From Setaria digitata (lineage: Eukaryota > Nematoda > Chromadorea > Rhabditida > Setariidae), in assembly GCA_003640385.1 (NCBI GenBank), contig RCAB01000328.1, positions 1 through 64,000 of the forward strand: DNA of 64,000 nt. The letters run 5' to 3'. Position numbers and translations under genes: made by a program. This document shows positions 29,014 through 38,470 of this stretch, in pieces (positions within the stretch are counted from its first letter, which is position 1; each line of letters opens with the position of its first letter). The notes beneath the pieces are model-generated. The model worked only from the letters and a program-made list of their open reading frames with translations, was not told the origin of the DNA and did not search any database.

Positions 29014-29514
29014 AACATTGTTCATAACCATTACTGTTTTTGTGCGTTATAGTCTTATGCATTTAGTGACCGAAAAGGGCATCATTTTCACTATATTTTA
29101 CTTAATTTATACTAGTCGATATTGTCTATCTATATTCATTACTGATTATTTCGTACACAAGTTTTCCATCTCGGTAATCAGTTATCAATCACTCAATTTA
29201 AGTTTTACAGAGTTCGACTGATTGTCGCACTAGTAAAATTGTTTTGCATTTTAATTTAAATTTACGGTATATCTAAAGCGTAAGCTCTTTCTTGACTTCT
29301 CGTTTTTCTCCTCTCTCTCTCTCATTTTTGGGGCTTCTTTCGTACAGTTCCTTTCGCTAAGCTTAACTGTTGAGTTATCTCAGGGGAAGTTAAAAATCAG
29401 AGTACGACTACATAATATTTTGAATTTTTTCCGCTTTTGAATAGATAATATAATAATTCACTTCATTAAGATGTCGTAAGGTATCATAAAGACCACTCTA
29501 CCCTGAAATATTAA

Positions 29515-29735
29515 CGGAGTCAAAGTACTCTGAAATAAGTACCATCACAGTAAAAGTACTCTTGACACCGTCACAAGTCACATCAGGATGTAAGACACTA
29601 CTAGATCCAACGCACATTACCAAGGTCATGCCGTACTACTCGGATTAAAGTAGCCACACAGTACTACTCTGGACAAGGTAGCTGTACCGTTCTGCTCGGT
29701 ACTACCACAGCACTTACCGGGCCGAAACCTTTTCA
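29515..29735. repeat. Degenerate minisatellite-like patch, unit about 28 bp, GC-richer than its surroundings
   Basis: The motif AGTACTACTC / AGTACTCT recurs at 27-30 base intervals. The clearest units run from about 29631 (CCGTACTACTCGG), 29659 (CAGTACTACTCTGG) and 29687 (CCGTTCTGCTCGG). Earlier, more diverged units start near 29521 and 29552. Base composition rises to near 45-50% GC, in contrast to flanks below 30%. It ends about 350 bases upstream of the LETMD1-like start. Confidence 0.55.
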
Positions 29736-30062
29736 TCCTATAGTGGTTTTTGCCCTCTCTAGCTTAGCAGTAAATCTCTTTCGTTACTAGGTGTATTTCG
29801 TGAGATTGATTAATTTAATATTGTTATCCTTGTTATGCTGGTTTATGTTTAATCCTACTGTTAGACCTTTTTTTAATTAGTAACAGGTTAACGAAGTAAC
29901 TGAATAGACTATGCAACCTGAAAATAATCTGGTAAAATCAGACTGATATATAAAAAACGATAATGATGAGGTAGATGAAATAGAAAATGTTATCCAGTAC
30001 GAAAAATACAGTGTGCAACCTAATCTGCTAAACACTATTATTTGACAACTGCTTTACAACAG

Positions 30063-30073
30063 TTTATTTTCAG
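30063..30073 (+). promoter_or_regulatory. Probable spliced-leader (trans-splice) acceptor of the LETMD1-like gene
   Basis: TTTATTTTCAG ends 13 bases before the chosen ATG at 30087. A strong acceptor with no convincing exon upstream and a very short leader is the usual nematode arrangement for SL trans-splicing. It could also be a normal acceptor for an unseen 5' untranslated exon. Confidence 0.5.
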
Positions 30074-30086
30074 GTTGCATAATTTT

Positions 30087-33000
30087 ATGATGATAGTGCG
30101 CAATATTCACCGACTAACTTTTGATTCCAGTTTGGCATTATTTAGTTCACGGTTAAAAACAGGAGAAACACCACAACTAATGACAACACAGTTACGACTA
30201 ATGGCTGATAGCTCGGTCAGTAAACGTTTAAGTTCAACGGCTAACAAACAATCTAAAGGATGGATGGTTCAGTACGAATCATTCCTCTTACGACGATACC
30301 CCAAAGTTTATGCTATCCACAGAATGGTAATGAATGGTATGAGTTCCACACCTTTTCTTTTCTGTGATATTTTCCATTCTATAAAGAAAATCAGGACAAA
30401 CATGTTACACATGACTTACAAAATTGTCTGATTATTAACGGATTAATTAGACAAGAAACGATGAGCATTTCACAAGTTGCTCGTAACAAAATTCTGTACA
30501 GTCAAAGATTTGGTAAAGTAAGGAATGGAAATTAAACGGCTATATTTCCTTCCAGATGCTACTCCTCATACTACATAAAAAAATGAACTTTTATTTTGCT
30601 TTCAAATATCATGGTGAACAAATTGGATATCTAAAGTTCTTATTTGGTAATCATTTGAGGGTGAATTTTTATTTTCTCTTAGCTCTCAGACTTTTCCTTG
30701 CGATTTCCAGGTCTTGTTTCAGGATGTAAGTGGTGCTGGTCAGACATAAAAACATATTATCGCTTAAAAAAAGATTTAAAGAGTAACGTACGGCGGATAT
30801 CAGATCTTAAGCGCTCTGAATTAGAAATTCTTCTTCAGGTTTCCCATTCTTAGCTTCTTGTTAAATATAAAATTCATGGGGTAAAATGTAGTATATGCGG
30901 TGCTGTTTTCACTTTGAAATGAATTCTGCTATCCATTTAACTATGAAGGATTGAATAGTTTGTTGTAGGATTGTTTCAGAAACACTGTTTTGGTAAAGTG
31001 CTACAACTCTGTTGATGCATTATAACATTTTTAGCAGGAGATTCACTAACACAAACATTAATATTAAAATTAAAAAATGGATGGCTCATCAAATATATGT
31101 AAACGAAACTCATGTAATTGTATTTCGAAAAAATTTAGTGCCCTTCGGAAGTAACGCATATAATCACACTGTTAGTGCTACTTCAAATACCAGTAGTGGG
31201 CGAAAGTCTCTGCGTGATGTTGTGAGTTTGCTGCTTTTTTTTTGATTTTTTTTTTCTAAATTGGGAGATAGCTTTATTATTGGCTGTGTCTGCCTTGCCT
31301 TTTCAACTCGTTGTGCCCTTTATTTTATCTTATTTTGATTTTGCATGTAAACGATGGGATTTAACCGTTTTTTTTTTGTTTGCATCAATCTGGTTGTCAT
31401 GGGTACCCCGACAGGCAGTCGTATTTCTGAATCTGTATAGTTAATAGTGCTTTGCATAGTCTCGAGTTTAAAATTTTTGAGCTGAACTTTACTATATCGA
31501 TATGTGTTGCTACCATTTCTTAAAGAAATTTTTCATAATTGAATAATTATCGAGTGCGAATATGTTCCTTTTTTGTTAACATTTATTCCTTGCTCTGTCT
31601 AAATCTAATTTTCTTACTTAATTTTTTTCTAAATTCAATCGTTTTCGAGGTAATTCTTGAAATAAGAAAATTTCGAAAGTTTTGACAATCTAATTCCTTT
31701 CAGAAGCTTGAAAACTTCCCCGATTATTTGTTTTAGACTAAAGAAGATTTATTGAAACTGGCAGTTATTGTCATATTTATACCATTACCACTCACCGTTT
31801 ACATTTTCGCACTAGCAGTGTAAGCTTAGTTTTTTATCTACTTTACTTATTAATCCTTATACTTGTTCTTACATATGCATTCATATCGAGTCCTTTGCTT
31901 ATGCTCCATGTTTGTAATTACATTTCAAATTTAGTCTTATTTACTCTCGGTAAAGCGGGATATTCTATTAAGTGACATATTTTCTGCTGCTCTTCACTGA
32001 CTTTTCATCGCCTCGATTAAATGATAACTTGGACATATTTTAATTCTTAGTTCCCTCAATTTTGAGATTGATGCAAAATATGCATGCAGTATAAAAGTTA
32101 AAAAGATGTGAATTTCTTGATTCCATTTGATAAATTTTCTTCTAAATTTGCCTTGATTGTTTTCGTCTTTTTTTTTTTTCATAAAACCGATTTTATTTGA
32201 AGGATACTTTTTCCACGGCTTGTCTTAACTCGACATTTTTGGACGAGCGACCAGCAAAAAAGATTTTGGTCGACAAGTTTAAAACGCACCGCACGAATGC
32301 ATTTCGATCCATTACGCAAATACCTTCAAGATTTGGTTTGTTTTTTGAGACACAAGAAACAAAAGAATATTTCTGCATGTAAGAATATGTTTTATTACTG
32401 GTATCTTGGAAATAAACGGTGGATATCTTGCTTTTAGAATGTGAGACTTTCTCACATTCTAAAGATGTGATTATATATAGATATATAGATATATATATAT
32501 ATATATATATATAATCACATCTTTATAAACTTTAAAAAATTTAATTTTGGTTTAAGTTTACTTTAATTTTGCCCCACGTTTGCAATTTTCTCTTCATATT
32601 TGCGATGTTTGGAACGTTATTTTCTTTAGGAAATTTTGATTAAATTTCTGTTCTGTCGTTTTGCTAATTGAGTAGTAGGTTTATTCATTTTATTTATTCA
32701 TTTGAATTTATTTATTTGTATCTACTTATTTATATTTATTTATCATATTTAATGTTTATTTATATTTATTTATTTATATTCACCTATTTATTTACATTTA
32801 TTCATATTTATTACACTTACTCGTTTATTTATCCATATTTATTTATATTTATTCATGTATTTGTGTTTATCTGCTTACTTGTGTTTGTCTTTTTTTCTCT
32901 GCTATTTAATTCTTTACTTACCTAATTTATTTACTTTGCTTCATTTCACGGCTTTTTATTTTACTTTAATTTCATTTTATTTTACTTCATTTTAATTTAA

Positions 33001-33726
33001 TTTATTTGTAAAGAGGAAAAGCTTTTGCAGGATGTCAATTTACAAACACCGCTGGAAGAATTGAAGAAACTGGAGTTACCAAAGTTGAACAGTTTCTCGT
33101 TTGGGCATTTGGTACTAAGCTTTGCAGTCAACGCAGAAATCTAAAGAAAAGTTTATTTTCTTCGAAATTTTTATAAATTCGTTATGCATTTTCCAGTATC
33201 ATCTATCAAAGCTTCACCAAGTTAGCCTATTTACCAGTGGTGTCCGTGGACTTGATCGTCGAGCAGAAATGTTGCGCTATTTAGATCAGTCGTTGAAACT
33301 TGAAGAAAGTGCAATCGACATGATGGGTGAACAGCAATTATATCAAGTGAGGGAAAGTTATTGACTTCAGGGGTTTTTGTAGCGGGTACTGTTGTTGTAT
33401 TCATTTTCCTTTTTCAATTTTATACAGATACGATTACTCACTTCCTAACTGTATTGAATTTTTAGCAGTTTTATCTGCGACGTTTGCAGTATGATGGACT
33501 ATCAGAAGAAAAGATGAAATGTTTGCTGAAAAATTGGGTTCTGCATATGACTGGTAAGTGAAATTCCTGTTTAACCCAAAATTGCTGAATATCGTATTAA
33601 ACTAGTGATTTGAAAAGCATTACAGATCCCAGCTTGAAAACACCACTTCTCCTGCATGCACCTGTATTTCAAATGGCTCTGAAAAATGCTTCGGAAGAAT
33701 TAAAGCCCTTTCAAAAACGTCGGTGA
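30087..33726 (+). CDS. LETM1-domain protein, LETMD1-like, 8 exons, 332 aa
   Basis: Exons: 30087-30336, 30723-30838, 31737-31819, 32203-32335, 33031-33111, 33197-33346, 33479 or 33469-33553 (I prefer 33469, after TTTAGCAG) and 33626-33726 with TGA. Phases agree throughout and sum to 999 nt. The N-terminus (MMIVRNIHRLTFDSS, no acidic residue before position 13) looks like a mitochondrial presequence. Then come WMVQYESFLLRRYPKVY, a hydrophobic segment (LAVIVIFIPLPLTVYIFALA, about residues 130-150), and the diagnostic block LFPRLVLTRHFW. A C-terminal LETM-type helical region includes SLFTSGVRGLDRR and FYLRRLQYDGLSEEKM. This pattern matches vertebrate LETMD1 (about 360 aa), a relative of the LETM1 inner-membrane protein. 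No EF-hands are present. A mitochondrial inner-membrane location is inferred from family and presequence. Least certain junction: the exon 4 donor (GATTTG|GTTTGT), chosen over a later GCAT|GTAAG because that one would make a stop. Confidence 0.88.
32433..32524. repeat. Two adjacent hairpins in intron 4 of the LETMD1-like gene
   Basis: 32433-32463 is a palindrome (TTTAGAATGTGAGA / TCTCACATTCTAAA, 3-base spacer). 32461-32524 is a second with 19-bp arms (AAAGATGTGATTATATATA and its complement) around an AT-alternating core. They share the AAA at 32461-32463. The transcript of this intron would fold strongly here. Confidence 0.8.
32680..32890. repeat. Degenerate TTTA/TTCA microsatellite in intron 4
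   Basis: TTTATTTA, TTTATATT and TTCATTTA units repeat imperfectly for about 200 bases. The open frame through it (Tyr/Ile/Phe runs) is a product of the repeat and not a gene. Confidence 0.75.
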
Positions 33727-34283
33727 CAAACACCCAACTTTCCCTATACCTTTGATATATGTTTATGTGAGCTCATTTAAATTTGGCTAAAAACTATTAT
33801 TGTTTATTTACCAGCTTTACGACTGTGGAACTTTTTCACCGTCAAAATAATGTTAACTACCTTGTGATGCGTTTTTACCGCGCTCATCAAGTTCCTAACT
33901 TTGTACCTTTCCTTTTTAATTATCTATATCATGGAAAAACCCTATATCTACAGTAGGTGAGCCGGGCCTGAAATCTAATTTCAGTTCTTTACTTTATACT
34001 TTATTTATTCCAATCCCTTATTAATTCCTTCCATAACTTCTTAGTTCTTATTGCTTTAAGGATTCTTTAAGGTATAAGAATATATTTGAAACGTTTGGAT
34101 ACAGTTAAGGTCCTTCCACTTTTCGGTTTTGGAATTTGCTTCTTAGCCGTGTTTTCTTTCCTTTACATAGAAAAACATTCTTTGTTACTAAAATTCTTGA
34201 TGTTGGTATCTTATCCACTATTTAAAAAAAAAAAAAACTGTCCCTTTATTCCTTTATTGCTTTTTCATCCATTTTTCAGATTA

Positions 34284-34289
34284 AATAAA
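34284..34289 (+). terminator. Candidate polyadenylation signal, LETMD1-like gene
   Basis: AATAAA on the plus strand, about 560 bases after the stop at 33726 and the best hexamer I noticed in the interval. The distance is long for a nematode, so a variant hexamer nearer the stop may be used. Confidence 0.35.
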
Positions 34290-34762
34290 CGTGTGTAATA
34301 TCCGCTAGTTTCAAACGAAAACATGTAAGGTTCTTCTGTAAAATATATGTATTTGTAAAGTTTTCATGGAAATATTCATAGACAGCCACATTCATGGAAT
34401 CACTACCCTGATACATAATCGTGCCCCCAAAGTTAACAGTTGAGTGCCACCAATTTATCTCATCAGCTGCAATTTTACTACAACCAGATTGTTTTATGAG
34501 AAATGTCAAATCACCCGCTGATTAAATGAACCGTGATTCATAGGTGCACATTAAGCCCATTTTTCATGACAATCCTACTTATTACTTCCTCATCACCCAC
34601 GCAGTCCCTAGTAATTCAAAAAAATTTATTTTCACATTTAATAACTGCATCATTTTGTGCTGAAAGTTCGATACAACGTAATTAATCTTTCCAACACCCC
34701 TAGCCAAACTTAAAAACGAGTGTACTGAAAATATTCCCATTTCCGAAATGGATTTTTATACA

Positions 34763-34768
34763 TTTATT
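34763..34768 (-). terminator. Polyadenylation signal of rpl-14
   Basis: Minus-strand AATAAA (TTTATT on the plus strand) 68 bases past the stop codon at 34836-34838, a typical distance. Confidence 0.65.
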
Positions 34769-34835
34769 GAAATTGGAAATAACAATTTCCATTACCTTAA
34801 CAAGTAAGATCCAACTTATAGGAATCAAATATTCT

Positions 34836-36046
34836 TTACTTCACTTTCGCCAGTTTCTTCGCTTTTTTTGATTTACGCAATTTGGCCATCTGCAAACGTA
34901 CCAATCTATTTCGCAACTGTTTGGCGCGCATCAATTTAAACCGATCAAAATCGGTCATCTTCGCTTTCTAAAACGAACCCATTACAATATTATATCTACT
35001 TCGCGTATTAGAAATGCAACATGCCTAGAGCTGACTTAACTTGGAACAAAGCATGTACAACAAATCGAGTCTCGCTTTTATCTGTTGCAAACAAAATTTA
35101 AATTCATCACCTTGTTGAGGAGAACTACAATACGTCAAAAAAAAATTTTCCTAGGTTTTGAATAACTTTTCAGGATTGCCTTCGTTCAAATACATGGTTA
35201 TTCACTTATCTCTAAAGAGTAATACTTTGAAAATCATATACTACGTATTCAGTAACAAGAAAAAATATTGACATCACCTCATTTACATTCAATAATTCCA
35301 TTTACAGCACATGGTACTACCAAAATTTCACGTTTAAATAGTATTACACTTACTTGGGGAAAATGTCGGTGTGACATCACTACAAAGAGTGAATATTAGG
35401 AATCAAAAAAAACCAAGGTTGCCGTTCAATTTTCCCATGTTGTGAATGGAACTAGTAATTAGCAGAAATTGCAATTGCAAATAAATACTCACAATTTCTT
35501 TTTTTGCAAGTTTTTGCGCCCACAAAGTTTCTACCCATTTTTCGCTGATTTTTGCCTCATCAAATGCCTTCTTAACGTTTTTAGTACGCATCCCATGTCT
35601 TAATGGTATACGGAATTTTGTTAGATGGAGATCTTTGAAATTACGAACAGAACGTCTCACTCCTGTCGATGGACCATCAATCAAGGCCTGAAAACCGAAT
35701 ATTTTACAAAATATCCCAGTTCTTCTGACTTCTACAAAAAAAAAAAAAACTGCGAAAACAGTCCAATTATACCATGTAAATGTAAACACACTTGAGATAT
35801 ATAGTGATGGAATCACCAATGAGTAAGAAGAATAAATCTCTGTAGCGTGAAGCTAACAAGGGCACCAACAGCAACTAAAAAATATAAACTGTGAGTCTAT
35901 AACTGAATGCAGATAGCCAAATGCTTTAGAAAAAAGCTAACTCTGTTTGAATCAACAACGTCGACGATAGTGGCCAGTTTCCCGTCACCATCACCTTTCG
36001 CAACGAAGACCACACGACCAATCTCAACCATACGTTTGTATACCAT
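34836..36046 (-). CDS. rpl-14: Large-subunit ribosomal protein eL14, 3 coding exons, 143 aa
   Basis: Coding exons on the minus strand: 35942-36046, 35493-35687 and 34836-34967, all phase 0, total 432 nt with stop. The start region [15 protein letters not shown] and [14 protein letters not shown] match the N-terminal KOW/SH3-like domain of eL14. [16 protein letters not shown] and HLTKFRIP follow, then the conserved [17 protein letters not shown] helix and a lysine-rich tail ([13 protein letters not shown]). Length is close to animal orthologues (about 135-215 aa, the variation being in the Ala/Lys tail). It is a structural protein of the 60S subunit. Splice sites: AACAGA|GTTAGC, GAAATT|GTGAGT, acceptors TTTTCAG and GTTTTAG. 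The acceptor CTCTAAG lies 11 bases before the ATG, so the start is either SL-spliced or joined to a 5' exon (see 36659). Downstream polyadenylation signal at 34763. Confidence 0.95.
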
Positions 36047-36684
36047 CTTCGACTCACCTTAGAGAAATTGAGTAATATAACAATTAGCAGCAAAAAATGA
36101 AATCTAACAAGAATCTGTTAAAACTATCATGTTATCCATGATACTGCAAGTTGTCCTACAAAAGGATCTATCTCAGTGTACTCAACAATAATCACGTTCA
36201 ATCAATTTTCTATACAACTGAACACCCCAAGTCCCCCCAAAAGTCTCACATAGGACAACATAGGACAAAGTCGTAACTGAACTGTACAGACCACGCAAAA
36301 CAACAAAATACCAAAGCAGCATTTACACACCCCCGACACCTTTAATCCTAACCAAAAAATAAACCACAGTTGCTTTGTGCTACTTTGCCTTTATAATGAA
36401 CTGTGCTACGCTACCCAGACTCTCTATGACGGGATCGAAGTCCCCTCCCTAAGTACTTGTTGGCCAGCTCGCCGAAATCGACCTAGAAGCTGGTCAGTGC
36501 GTAATAGTACGTGTCCTAGGCATCTATCCTCCCATACTTTGAAATTTTACTGCCTTTTAAATCACTATGCTTCAGCGCAAAAATGTTCACGACAAGCGTT
36601 TACGTTTTTTTACGTTACGCTCTACACTTCATCATTAAAGAAATCAAAAATTACTTACCAGTCATGAAACACAGAAAGTTAAGC
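36047..36684 (-). other. rpl-14: Probable 5' exon and first intron of rpl-14
   Basis: A strong minus-strand donor (GACTG|GTAAGTAATT) at 36658-36659 faces the acceptor at 36058 (TTTCTCTAAG). An ATG at 36663-36665 would splice as ATG ACT G|GT GAG TCG AAG ATG and so read in frame into the eL14 start, giving an optional six-residue MTGESK extension. Known eL14 proteins start at the later Met, so this exon may act as leader only. The upstream end near 36684 is set by a possible acceptor (TTTAAAGCAG). The roughly 600-base intron contains the GC-rich island described next. Confidence 0.45.
36395..36540. other. GC-rich, hairpin-forming island of unknown nature (possible structured RNA)
   Basis: About 145 bases near 50% or more GC in a 30% GC setting. 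On the plus strand CCAGCT (36464-36469) pairs with AGCTGG (36487-36492), and GGGA/TCCC enclose TCGAAG near 36431-36444. The minus strand carries a tRNA T-arm-like string (GGGGACTTCGATCCCG) with a weak pol III B-box resemblance, but no complete tRNA cloverleaf can be drawn. I found no convincing box C/D or H/ACA motifs. Its position in a probable intron of a ribosomal protein gene is a classic place for small nucleolar RNAs. Both strands contain stops in every frame across it. Confidence 0.4.
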
Positions 36685-36689
36685 TGCTT

Positions 36690-38470
36690 TAAATAAAGTA
36701 TGACAAACTTTCTAAACTTTCTAGAAGCTACGGAAACCGTCGAGGAAAACACTAACTACATTCTCGTTATATTGCCTTAAATTACATGGGAAATTTATAA
36801 CACCAACACAATAATGCATTTTATATATTCCTCTTCAGATTAGACTTGCTATTAAAAAAAAACCCATGTGCACACCGAACTACTCTTTATAAATCTTATT
36901 TTACTCCTTCACTTCAGCAATCCTACTTTTTGAATCGAAACAATCAGCAAAAAATAGAAAAAAAAAAAAAAAAATGTGAAAGCCAAGCACGCCATCACAT
37001 GTTCTCTTTATATTCTAACAGACTGTAGATTACATTTACTGCAGCGATATGCAGGAAATGGGACTGGGTTAAGTACGCATGATGAATTAAGAATATAGTA
37101 AGAAGTAAGAGATTAAAGATGTAATTGTTGATACTCCATCTGTGATTATTATATTCTAGAAAAACCAATTGCTGAAAAATAGCTTATTTATTTAGGTTAA
37201 TTGAGGGAAACACATATGCAAAATATTCACAGGAATCTCGCAGCTCTGAAAGGAAGTTAAAAAAAAAAAGAGAATATACAGTCAAACACAACCACAGTTA
37301 TTATAATTTACAATGATCTAACAAACAGATTGTCAAAAACTATTAAACTTTCTGATTGCTGAGTATTAAATCCAGCAAAGATTACATTTCCGTCAAGGAT
37401 GGTATTCATCGATATGAAATGGTCGGGCTAATTTATTCAACTTTATTTCCCAAATTTCTCCATGCAATTCAAACTCACTTCCTTTTTCATTTCGATTGTG
37501 ATCTCTTTTGCACAGCCTACTACGTCCTAATAAATTCTAAGCATCGATTTCCCCCATCCGAAATGAATTTCTAGTTTGAAAATTTCTCTAGCGAACATTT
37601 GACTCATCATTTAAATCAAAACCACCACATTAAACTTGGACTGACTGCCAAAAAACAAAGATCCCTACTTTTGAAACTGCTTAAGATGGATTACTCAAAG
37701 TGAAACAATGAAATATTCTTGTACAAACTTCTCCTTTCATTCAACTCAGATTTCTTCTCTTAGTGACAAAACATAACGTCATTTAAAAAACTTGCATCTG
37801 AGATAAAGTAAATACATGATATGATTCTAACCATTATCAGAAATTGCAAAGTAAACACTACTAAGCAAAAAAGAAAATGAAAACTGCTGACAGTACACGT
37901 ACATGAAACACGTTAACGTTAATGGTAACTGCTAATTAAAACAAACAAGGACAGTAAAATAAAATTAAACTATTGACGGACAGTAGCAAGAAATTTCAAT
38001 TCCCATAAGAATAAAATTAGATACTCTACAAGGAAATGTTTGTGGATCACTGAACAACAGGACTTATAACCCTAAGCCTGCATCAAATTATGTGGAAAGA
38101 TAGACTCAAAATGAAAAGTTACAGCTAAACTGGGCAATATCGAATAACAAATTGTGAAAACATTCCCAAAATTTCGGAAGATTACTTTTTGGATCTTGAC
38201 AATAAAAAAACGATGGTAACTGAATGTAATATATGAACCAAGTAGATTTCATCTATTCTGTAAAAGAAGAAAATCTGATCATGATTAAGAAAGAGAAACC
38301 CTGTACTGGAAACCGAAAAGCATCAAAGTGAGAACGAAAACACACGAAAAGATATATGTTTCATAAAGAAATGAAATCGCTTCCGGTAAAATGATATAGA
38401 AAACTAAGAAATGACTAGTTAAGAAACAAAGTATCAAACTGGACGTCACGATGCTGCAGCCTCAAGATGC
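36690..38470. other. Region between tomosyn 3' end and rpl-14 5' end; no gene seen
   Basis: Contains the tomosyn 3' untranslated region and the rpl-14 upstream region. No conserved frame on either strand. The nearest clear minus-strand AATAAA signals after the tomosyn stop are about 1 kb away (near 37431-37456), so the 3' untranslated region is either long or uses a variant hexamer. Confidence 0.5.

Larger units (their letters stand above)
22709..29480. other. AT-rich stretch with no supported gene
   Basis: About 6.8 kb without a recognisable exon chain on either strand. Isolated splice-like signals exist, for example a strong minus-strand donor (CGCA|GTAAGTT) at 23386-23387 behind a short open frame, but nothing anchors them to a protein. 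A pyrimidine-rich plus-strand tract lies at about 25341-25470. Further 5' exons of the minus-strand gene could be here if short. Confidence 0.5.
33727..34835. other. Convergent intergenic region between the LETMD1-like and rpl-14 genes
   Basis: It holds both 3' untranslated regions. The plus-strand AATAAA at 34284-34289 and a minus-strand AATAAA at 34763-34768 fit as polyadenylation signals. A 77-codon minus-strand open frame (34276-34509) with unusually protein-like composition lies here. I do not recognise it and give it low odds of being a gene. Confidence 0.5.

Noticed and set aside
34968..35492. Possible box C/D snoRNA in the last rpl-14 intron
   Set aside because: A perfect C box (GTGATGA) occurs on the minus strand near 35110, but no D box (CTGA) lies within about 100 bases and no terminal stem can be drawn.
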